Source: Bacteroidales bacterium
GTDB lineage: Bacteria; Bacteroidota; Bacteroidia; Bacteroidales; UBA7960
Reading direction: 5' to 3'
Assembly (NCBI GenBank): GCA_003557965.1
Contig: PWND01000162.1
Location: 1-12,639 of the forward strand
Length of the DNA: 12,639 nt
Below are positions 7,762 to 12,639 of the stretch, in pieces. The notes under the pieces are model-generated. The model was not told the origin of the DNA, ran no database searches, and saw nothing but the letters and a program-made list of their open reading frames with translations. The position numbers were made by a program, and so were the translations under genes. The stretch's first letter is position 1, and each line of letters opens with the position of its first letter.

Positions 7762-7962
7762 CTAATCATCAAGCTCTTCCAGAATTTTTTTTACTTCACT
7801 GTCAGTTTCTTTCAAAGCATTTTTACAATATTGTATAAGAAAAGCAGCTCGCTTTACCTTTTCTGACAAGATATCTATTGAGATATTTTCCTCTTCGATA
7901 TCATCAACTATTTTTTCCAGCTCAGATATTGCCTCTGAGTATGAGATTTTTTCTTTTGTCAT
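7762..7962 (-). CDS. xseB: Exodeoxyribonuclease VII small subunit
   Basis: Small subunit of exonuclease VII, which together with XseA degrades single-stranded DNA from either end to short oligonucleotides in repair. The protein has 66 residues, typical for XseB. It shows the family pattern: SYSEAISELEKIVDDIEEENISIDILSEKVKRA near residues 7-39, followed by a second helix ending in an acidic tail (EVKKILEELDD). Its ATG overlaps the xseA stop in an ATGA arrangement, so the two subunits are translated in a coupled way, as expected for a fixed-ratio complex. Several small subunits pack on the long helix of each XseA in this enzyme family. Confidence 0.92.
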   Translation of the reverse strand: MTKEKISYSEAISELEKIVDDIEEENISIDILSEKVKRAAFLIQYCKNALKETDSEVKKILEELDD

Positions 7963-9347
7963 GATTTTTCAATTTTGTTTATGGTGCTTTCAATGGTTTC
8001 TTTAAGCAGCCTCGTTGTTATTTTTTGTCCTGCCGACAAGTGCTTTGCTGATTTGATAACTTCCCCGTTAACCATGCTGATAGAATACCCTTTTTTTAAA
8101 ATATTAATAGGGTCGGATAGTTTTATGTGGTTCGACAAAAAGGAAATTTTGTCTGTTTGCGCCCTGATATTTTTTGCAACACTGCTTTCCAACTTGCTTT
8201 TTATTCCTTCCAGCTTTGCGTTTTGCTGCAAATTGCTTTTTAAATGGCTGGCAGACAGCTTGTTTGACTTGTTCGACAAATTGGTTTGTTCTTGAGAAAT
8301 AAGATTTAATGAAAGATGTTTGAGAGATTTTCTTATTCCTGAAATATAGTTTTCCTGGTTGTTGCAAATACTTTTTGTGCGATCACTTAATGTCTTATGC
8401 AGATGGCTTTGTTTTTGATTTTCAAATGATAAAATACGTTCTGTTAAACTTACTATTTTTTGTTTAGCATCTTTTACCCTTTGAGAAAAGCTTTCAAAAT
8501 GGCCGAGAAAAAAATATGCAACATCTGTAGGTGTAATCTTGTTTTTATAACTTACCATTTCGGCAACGGTTTCATTTGTTGAATGGCCAATGCCGGTTAC
8601 TACAGCTAAAGGGAAGCAGGCAATTTCCTTTGCCAGCTCATAGTTGTTGTAGCAATTTAAGCCAATATCGCCTCCGCCACCCCTGATAATTGCCACAGCA
8701 TCAAAGTAAGTTGCAATTTTTTTAATTTTCTTTAGTTGCTGAATTATTGTTTTTACAGCTTGATCTCCCTGTAAAATAGCCGGAAACAACTTGTTGTTTA
8801 TGACAAAACCAGGTTGAAAATTATTAATGATATTTATATAATCATTATAGCCCTTGCTTGTTTCTATTGAAATTACTGCAATTCTTTTTGGCAGCATTGG
8901 AAACTTTATAGATTTGTTTTTATTAAAGAGATTTTTTTCCTTTAATTTTTCAATAGTTTTTGCTTTTTCCAAAGCCATTTGCCCTAAAGTAAAGGATGGC
9001 TCTACCTCATGTATTATTAGTGACAAGCCATAAACTGCATGAAAGTTAACACTTGCCCTGAATAAGATTTCAGCACCATCTTTTAAAGGTTCTCCTGTAA
9101 TCTTCTTAAAGGATTCATTAATGCTAATGAAAGAATTAGCCCATATAATACTTCTGAATTGTGCAAATACTTTATCGTCAACTTTCTCAACCAGCTCGGG
9201 GTATGCATGCCCACTTCTGGGGTAATGATTGATTTTTGCAATTTCTGCTTTTATCCAATAAGAAGAAGTATAATTTTTTTCAATTATACTTTTCAGGCTA
9301 TTTGCCAGCTCAGTGAGTGTAAATACTTTTCTCTCTTTATAATCCAT
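7959..9347 (-). CDS. xseA: Exodeoxyribonuclease VII large subunit
   Basis: Catalytic subunit of cytoplasmic exonuclease VII. Its 462 residues are normal for the family. Order of parts: N-terminal OB-fold for single-stranded DNA (about 8-115, FTLTELANSLKSIIEKNY), catalytic core (about 120-285), long coiled-coil arm that binds XseB (about 285-405), and a C-terminal segment with the family motif DPINILKKGYSI (412-423). In the core, RGGGGD (222-227), CYNNYELAKEIACFPLAVVTGIGHSTNET (about 232-260) and KITPTDVA (270-277) are the conserved blocks; the family usually has GHETD where this protein has GHSTN. The start ATG at 9347 is followed directly by the OB-fold. The gene overlaps xseB by 4 nt. A -7 promoter element lies about 46 nt upstream. 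Confidence 0.94.
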   Translation of the reverse strand: MDYKERKVFTLTELANSLKSIIEKNYTSSYWIKAEIAKINHYPRSGHAYPELVEKVDDKVFAQFRSIIWANSFISINESFKKITGEPLKDGAEILFRASVNFHAVYGLSLIIHEVEPSFTLGQMALEKAKTIEKLKEKNLFNKNKSIKFPMLPKRIAVISIETSKGYNDYINIINNFQPGFVINNKLFPAILQGDQAVKTIIQQLKKIKKIATYFDAVAIIRGGGGDIGLNCYNNYELAKEIACFPLAVVTGIGHSTNETVAEMVSYKNKITPTDVAYFFLGHFESFSQRVKDAKQKIVSLTERILSFENQKQSHLHKTLSDRTKSICNNQENYISGIRKSLKHLSLNLISQEQTNLSNKSNKLSASHLKSNLQQNAKLEGIKSKLESSVAKNIRAQTDKISFLSNHIKLSDPINILKKGYSISMVNGEVIKSAKHLSAGQKITTRLLKETIESTINKIEKS

Positions 9348-9392
9348 TAATTATAAGAGTGACATGGCATAAAACGCATTATACCGGTTGTT

Positions 9393-9400
9393 CAAATCTA
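9393..9400 (-). promoter_or_regulatory. Bacteroidota -7 promoter element for xseAB
   Basis: On the minus strand this reads TAGATTTG, an exact TAnnTTTG match. It lies in the 72-nt gap between the response-regulator gene and xseA and would give a leader of about 40 nt. The -33 position falls on the end of the regulator gene and does not match TTTG well. No hairpin terminator separates the two genes, so some read-through from the two-component operon is possible. Confidence 0.4.
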
Positions 9401-9419
9401 AAAAATTTAATAATAAAAA

Positions 9420-10121
9420 CTATTCGCTTGCAACTAACTTAAATCCTTTTCCATGAACATTAAGTAGCTCTACATTTGGATCTTTTTTAAGATATTTTCT
9501 AAGCTTCGCTATATAAACATCCATGCTCCTGGCATTGAAATAATTATCGTCCATCCAGATTCTTTTTAGAGCCAAAGACCTGTCGAGGACATCATTCATT
9601 CTGTCGCACAGCATTTTTAACAGGCTCGATTCTTTAGATGTTAGCTTAAGATCTTCGCCTTCTATTGAAAGTATTTGCCTTGAAAAGTCAAATGTGTATT
9701 TTCCAATCTGGAAAAAAGTTTTTTGGCTTTCTTTGTTTTTCTCAGAAACAGCTCTTCTGCTAATCGCATTTATCCTCAATAGCAATTCTTCCATGCTAAA
9801 AGGCTTTGTCAGGTAATCATCTGCGCCAATCTTAAAGCCTTCAATAACATCCTCTTGCATATTCTTTGCGGTAAGGAATAAAATAGGCACATTTTTGTCA
9901 ATTTTCCTGATATCTTTAGCAAGAGAAAAACCATCTTTAACCGGCATCATTACATCTAAGATGCAAAATTCAAAAGGTTCTTTTAAATATGCTTTTAAGG
10001 CATCTTCTCCGTTTACAAAAAGTTTTACTCCAAAGCCCTTAGCTTCAAGATATGCTTTTAGAATTGTCCCAAGATTTGGGTCATCTTCTGCAAGCAAAAT
10101 TTTCATTTGTTCATTTTCCAT
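9420..10121 (-). CDS. rprY: OmpR-family response regulator, RprY type
   Basis: Cytoplasmic DNA-binding response regulator of 233 residues. The receiver domain (about 7-118) has the acidic pocket AEDD (11-14), phospho-acceptor Asp56 in ILDVMMP, Thr84 and Lys106 in YLTKPF. The OmpR/PhoB winged-helix domain spans about 135-231 and contains the segment DDNYFNARSMDVYIAKLRKYL, followed by VHGKGFKLV. I recognise this C-terminal pattern from the Bacteroidota RprY family, so the symbol is offered by similarity. The ATG at 10121 is taken; a second ATG at residue 6 (10106) would also keep the whole receiver domain. The gene follows its kinase by 54 nt with no promoter element between them, so they are probably co-transcribed. 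Its targets are not shown here; the dyad at 11845-11859 is one candidate site. Confidence 0.9.
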   Translation of the reverse strand: MENEQMKILLAEDDPNLGTILKAYLEAKGFGVKLFVNGEDALKAYLKEPFEFCILDVMMPVKDGFSLAKDIRKIDKNVPILFLTAKNMQEDVIEGFKIGADDYLTKPFSMEELLLRINAISRRAVSEKNKESQKTFFQIGKYTFDFSRQILSIEGEDLKLTSKESSLLKMLCDRMNDVLDRSLALKRIWMDDNYFNARSMDVYIAKLRKYLKKDPNVELLNVHGKGFKLVASE

Positions 10122-10175
10122 AATATATAAATTAAAAGTTTAATATGATTTTTATTATAAATTAGAGACTTAAAG

Positions 10176-11723
10176 TTACGTATTAAAAGGCACAAAAACC
10201 GTAAAAGTAGTCCCTTTTTTTATTTCACTTTTTAAAGAAACTTCACCATTATGCAACTCTACAATATTTTTTACATAAGCTAAACCCAGCCCAAATCCTT
10301 TTACATTATGTACATTGCCGGTAGAAATCCTGTAAAGGTTTTCAAAAACCTTATGCTGATTTGCTTTGCTTATTCCTATCCCATTGTCTTTAACACTAAC
10401 GAAAACACCTTCCTGGTTATTTTCTGTTGTAACTAATATTTCCGGTACTTCCTCAGTATATTTGTTGGCATTATCCAGTAAATTGAAAAAAACATTTGTC
10501 ATGTGGAACTTGTCCACCCTTACTATCGAACGCCCGGCTTTAAAATTTGTTTTTATAACTCCATTAGCTCTTTCAACTTGTAATCCTATCTTGCTAATAG
10601 CTTCATTTAGTATGCTGTGAATATCTATGCTTGCTTTATTTAATCGCAACTTGCCTTTGTCAAGCAGCGCAGTTTGCAGCACTTTTTCAGTCATCATCTC
10701 TAAGCGCAGGTTTTCTTCGTCAATTATGTTTATATAATTCTGATACAGTTTCTCTGACTTTTGCACATCCCTGTCAGATAAAGCCTGGCATGCTAAAGAT
10801 ATTGTAGAAATGGGTGTTTTCAACTCATGAGTCATATTGTTTATAAAGTCATTTTTCATTAATGACAGCTTTTTTTGCTTTATTAATGATATAATGGTAT
10901 AAGCAAATGATGAAATTATAACAATAATTAAAACAGTTGATATTAAAAGCATTATATTCATTTGTGCAAGTATATAATGCTTTTGTCCGGGGAAAAAAAC
11001 CAACAAATATTCAGGGTCACGGAATATTGTTCCGGGATATAAGCTAAAGATATAGCCTTCTTCCAATAAATCAGCTGTGTAGTTTCCTGTTTTTTCAACA
11101 GTTAATTTGTTGCTAAGTGGACAGTAAACCCCAAATTCATAAGCTGCTGATATTCCCTGGTTGCCCAACTCTATAGTAATCAACGAATCAAGTACTGATT
11201 TGTTTAACTGCGTGGAGTAAAAAAAGTCTTCTGAAAACAAGTCTTCAAGCAAATCATTTAAAATTCTTCCTCTTTCAAGGAAGCCCTGGGCAAGCTTTTC
11301 TTTTGCCTCCGGTGTTTGAAGATAGCCTTGCCTGTTTTGTAAGGAAAAATCATTTAGAAATATCCCAGTATCAATAGAGTTTTTGTAGTCCTCAATAAAT
11401 ATTTTTTCCCACTGCTCATTACTAATTGAGTCAAGAAACTTATTAATATTTTCATTGATTAACTCCTCTTGTGGCAGCATGTCAATATTTTCCAAAAAAT
11501 CTCTCAGTTGCTTGTTGTGCTTGTCTTGATATAAGATTTGTTGTGCCAAAAGTATTTTGTTGTATTTATATACTGCTTCCGTAACAGCCTCACTTACTCC
11601 TCTTTCAAAGTGAGCTTCTTTTACAGCAACAGCATTCCTTATCCAGTACAGCTGTATCCCAATTAAGCCTAACAAGGAAATTGTTATCAAAATCACTACT
11701 AATAGTATTATATTTTTTTTCAC
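10176..11723 (-). CDS. rprX: Membrane sensor histidine kinase, RprX type
   Basis: Inner-membrane sensor kinase partner of the adjacent response regulator, 515 residues. A first helix (about 5-27) and a second (about 253-280) flank a periplasmic sensor region of roughly 225 residues that I do not recognise. The kinase core begins at about 287: H-box with phospho-acceptor His299 in NMTHELKTPIS, N-box FFNLLDNANKY (412-422), G1 box DNGIG (446-450), F-box region VFENLYRI (about 459-466), and G2 box GFGLGLAYVKNIVELHNG (476-493). All key residues are present, so it should be active. No HAMP or PAS domain is obvious between the second helix and the H-box, where there are only about 10 residues. Length and gene order resemble RprX of Bacteroides, but the symbol rests on resemblance only. 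The signal sensed is unknown. Confidence 0.88.
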   Translation of the reverse strand: MKKNIILLVVILITISLLGLIGIQLYWIRNAVAVKEAHFERGVSEAVTEAVYKYNKILLAQQILYQDKHNKQLRDFLENIDMLPQEELINENINKFLDSISNEQWEKIFIEDYKNSIDTGIFLNDFSLQNRQGYLQTPEAKEKLAQGFLERGRILNDLLEDLFSEDFFYSTQLNKSVLDSLITIELGNQGISAAYEFGVYCPLSNKLTVEKTGNYTADLLEEGYIFSLYPGTIFRDPEYLLVFFPGQKHYILAQMNIMLLISTVLIIVIISSFAYTIISLIKQKKLSLMKNDFINNMTHELKTPISTISLACQALSDRDVQKSEKLYQNYINIIDEENLRLEMMTEKVLQTALLDKGKLRLNKASIDIHSILNEAISKIGLQVERANGVIKTNFKAGRSIVRVDKFHMTNVFFNLLDNANKYTEEVPEILVTTENNQEGVFVSVKDNGIGISKANQHKVFENLYRISTGNVHNVKGFGLGLAYVKNIVELHNGEVSLKSEIKKGTTFTVFVPFNT

Positions 11724-11833
11724 TGATTATTGAGTTATCTAAAAAAAAATATATAATTGCAATATTCTGCAAAGGTTTAAAAAAAATAGCTAAAAAATAT
11801 CAGTATTTTTTCTGTATTTTTAATGTATTTTAG

Positions 11834-11841
11834 CAAAGCTA
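11834..11841 (-). promoter_or_regulatory. Bacteroidota -7 promoter element for the two-component operon
   Basis: On the minus strand this reads TAGCTTTG, an exact TAnnTTTG match. Transcription from it would begin near 11829 and leave a leader of about 105 nt before the kinase start codon. No TTTG box lies at the proper -33 distance, which would fit a promoter that needs an activator. A weaker one-mismatch element (AACCTTTG on the minus strand, 11770-11777) lies closer to the gene. Confidence 0.45.
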
Positions 11842-11844
11842 AGA

Positions 11845-11859
11845 CATTCAAAATGAATG
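11845..11859. promoter_or_regulatory. Perfect inverted repeat in the kinase promoter, possible operator
   Basis: CATTCA-AAA-TGAATG is a perfect 6-bp inverted repeat with a 3-nt centre. It sits 3 nt upstream of the minus-strand -7 element, in what would be the promoter spacer, so a bound protein could block or tune the two-component operon. It is also about 45 nt upstream of the divergent small-RNA promoter. No binding protein can be assigned from sequence. Confidence 0.35.
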
Positions 11860-11902
11860 ATTTGCGACTTTAACTTTATTTAACAGCAATTTGTTGTTTT
11901 TT

Positions 11903-11935
11903 TTTGCCCCACTCTATAAAAGTTTTTTACTTTTG
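11903..11935 (+). promoter_or_regulatory. Near-consensus Bacteroidota promoter for the small RNA
   Basis: TTTG at 11903-11906 (-33) and TACTTTTG at 11928-11935 (-7) are separated by 21 nt. This fits the Bacteroidota primary sigma consensus TTTG-N19-21-TAnnTTTG at every defined base. Transcription is predicted to start near 11940. It is the best promoter in the window, yet no plus-strand protein gene follows it. Confidence 0.8.
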
Positions 11936-11939
11936 TAGT

Positions 11940-12046
11940 GAGGCAAGCTTACATTAATACCAAAGTTCTCAATTGGTTTTTTAGTGTATTAGTTTTTGTG
12001 GTTATTAATTGTGGGAAAAGGTGTTCCGAAAGGAATGCCTTTTTTT
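11940..12046 (+). ncRNA. Candidate small non-coding RNA, about 105 nt
   Basis: A short independent transcription unit is defined by the consensus promoter at 11903-11935 and the intrinsic terminator at 12016-12047. No open frame is present: the only ATG is inside the terminator stem. The RNA can fold into a string of hairpins: GTGAG/CTTAC (11938-11942 with 11948-11952), which would need a start slightly upstream; a longer one in which 11951-11963 pairs with 11973-11987 around a 9-nt loop, including the CCAA/TTGG helix; ATTAGT/ATTAAT (11988-11993 with 12004-12009); and the terminator. GAGGCA near the 5' end could instead pair with TGCCTT of the terminator's 3' arm. The layout recalls promoter-to-terminator small RNAs of Bacteroidales such as the Bacteroidales-1 motif or 6S RNA, but I cannot confirm membership of either. 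The 5' end is estimated from the promoter. Confidence 0.7.
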
Positions 12047-12047
12047 A
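12016..12047 (+). terminator. Strong intrinsic terminator of the small RNA
   Basis: A 12-bp stem (12016-12027 with 12032-12043), including two adjacent G:U pairs, is capped by a GAAA tetraloop of the stable GNRA type. The 3' arm runs into a seven-T tract (12040-12046). It is a textbook Rho-independent terminator for plus-strand transcription. The nearest plus-strand protein gene upstream is elbB, about 7 kb away, so this terminator must serve a local transcript. Confidence 0.88.
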
Positions 12048-12070
12048 TTACATCTATCCATTATGAGGTG

Positions 12071-12106
12071 TAAAATAAACCGAACTAACCTCATTAGTTT
12101 GGTTTA
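12071..12106 (-). terminator. Terminator hairpin of queD
   Basis: Arms 12076-12088 and 12094-12106 form a 13-bp inverted repeat around a 5-nt loop. On the minus strand there is one internal A-C mismatch, and the 3' arm leads into TTTATTTTA. The stem starts at the queD stop codon (12104-12106). On the plus strand the pairing is complete with one G:U pair but has a poor T tract, so termination is most likely in the queD direction. Confidence 0.6.
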
Positions 12107-12559
12107 ATTGTCTTCAGCATGCCACTCAGCAAAAGAATTAGCTGTTTCGTTAAGTTGAACTTTGTGAAGTCTTATATTGTAGGGTAAAATACTTGATATT
12201 ATCTCTGCAAAATATGCAACGAGGTTTTCGCATGTTGGCTGAAAAGGTAGTTCAATAATTCTGGCATTATCGCATAAACGTAAATCATCTGTTTTATAGT
12301 TTGTGCTTTTTTTTATTAACAAAGAGTGATCAAAGTCATTAAGTATGTTTTTTTCGATTAGCTTTTTAAGCCTTGAAAAATCCATAATCATTCCTGACTC
12401 AGGATTGTCGTCTTCACTGTTTACCCTACCTATGAGAGTTATATACAATGCATAACTATGCCCGTGAATGTTTTTACACAAACCATCATGATTACTTAAA
12501 ACATGAGCAGCTTCAAAACTAAACTTTCTTGTAATTCTTACTATTGAGTTTTCTTTCAT
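12104..12559 (-). CDS. queD: 6-carboxytetrahydropterin synthase (QueD/PTPS family)
   Basis: Cytoplasmic zinc enzyme of the 6-pyruvoyltetrahydropterin synthase fold. QueD converts 7,8-dihydroneopterin triphosphate to 6-carboxytetrahydropterin in the pathway to queuosine and other 7-deazapurines. The 151 residues contain the expected zinc ligands His19 (FEAAHVL) and His32/His34 (NIHGHSY), the catalytic Cys28 (LCKN), a catalytic Asp77-His78 pair (DFDHSLL), the segment PTCENLVAYF (108-117) and the substrate-anchoring Glu137 in QLNETANSFAEW. MIMDFSRLK (58-66) is the usual block before the helix. Length and motifs favour QueD over the animal-type PTPS, but the two are hard to separate by eye. The start is the ATG at 12559, since the first strand (VRITRKFSFEAAH) begins soon after. 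It ends in its own hairpin terminator. Confidence 0.9.
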   Translation of the reverse strand: MKENSIVRITRKFSFEAAHVLSNHDGLCKNIHGHSYALYITLIGRVNSEDDNPESGMIMDFSRLKKLIEKNILNDFDHSLLIKKSTNYKTDDLRLCDNARIIELPFQPTCENLVAYFAEIISSILPYNIRLHKVQLNETANSFAEWHAEDN

Positions 12560-12639
12560 CTGTGTAAATTAGTGTTATCAAATTAAATATTAGTATTATG
12601 CGTATTCATGTATTCAATTTATCCCGATGGAACCCTCAT
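12560..12639. other. Upstream region of queD to the window edge
   Basis: These 80 nt contain no recognisable gene. A one-mismatch -7 element (TTAATTTG on the minus strand, 12579-12586) lies 20 nt before the queD start, without a -33 box at the right distance. Two direct TATTCA copies (12603-12608 and 12611-12616) are 8 nt apart. Whether the last bases belong to another gene cannot be decided. Confidence 0.3.

Larger units (their letters stand above)
11724..12103. other. 380-nt intergenic region with divergent promoter and small-RNA unit
   Basis: No protein gene is visible on either strand here. Reading left to right it contains an AT-rich leader of the kinase gene (11724-11833), a minus-strand -7 element with an adjacent dyad (11834-11859), a plus-strand promoter (11903-11935), a non-coding transcribed stretch ending in an intrinsic terminator (to 12047), and the terminator of queD read from the other side (12071-12106). 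Apart from the A/T runs in 11742-11832, nothing further was seen. Confidence 0.8.

Noticed and set aside
8104..8367. Second minus-strand frame of 87 codons within xseA
   Set aside because: It overlaps the coiled-coil part of xseA in another frame; the lysine/glutamine-rich content follows from the AT-rich, charged xseA codons.
12579..12586. queD promoter element
   Set aside because: TTAATTTG misses one defined base of TAnnTTTG, has no -33 box at 19-21 nt, and would leave a very short leader; not strong enough for a separate feature.
1..12639. CRISPR array, insertion sequence, prophage, tRNA or rRNA
   Set aside because: No regularly spaced repeats, transposase, integrase, terminal inverted repeats with target duplication, or tRNA-like cloverleaf was seen on either strand.

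Overview
The window looks like chromosomal DNA from a member of the Bacteroidota, probably Bacteroidales or a near relative. The DNA is AT-rich. Start codons lack Shine-Dalgarno sequences. Several gene starts are preceded by the phylum's own promoter signature (TTTG, about 20 nt, TAnnTTTG). The two-component pair resembles RprX/RprY, a Bacteroidota family. No phage, insertion sequence, CRISPR array, tRNA or rRNA was recognised, so most of the window is ordinary housekeeping and envelope content.

Left part (3-5089, plus strand): the 3' part of a sodium:solute symporter gene is cut by the window edge. A 231-nt gap holding a small dyad follows. Then come a MacA-like membrane-fusion protein and a MacB-like FtsX-type permease, probably co-transcribed and without an ATPase gene beside them. 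Last on this strand is elbB, a DJ-1/PfpI-superfamily protein with its own promoter-like signal.

Middle (5116-9347, minus strand, read right to left): xseA and xseB, the two subunits of exodeoxyribonuclease VII, overlap by 4 nt. They are followed by a secreted SPOR-domain-like protein whose acidic tail is a hexapeptide repeat. Its end overlaps the start of an LtaS-type membrane phosphotransferase/sulfatase-fold enzyme. The last two are probably translationally coupled envelope genes. The enzyme gene converges on elbB with only 26 nt between them and no clear terminator.

Right part (9420-12559, minus strand): a sensor histidine kinase is followed by an OmpR-type response regulator (RprX/RprY type), and queD (6-carboxytetrahydropterin synthase) lies at the right end. 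Between the kinase and queD is a 380-nt gap. It holds a complete plus-strand transcription unit with no protein gene: a near-consensus promoter (11903-11935), about 105 nt of non-coding hairpin-rich sequence, and a strong intrinsic terminator with a GAAA tetraloop (12016-12047). This is a convincing small-RNA gene and the most interesting item in the window. On the kinase side the same gap has a divergent minus-strand promoter element with a perfect inverted repeat beside it, possibly an operator.
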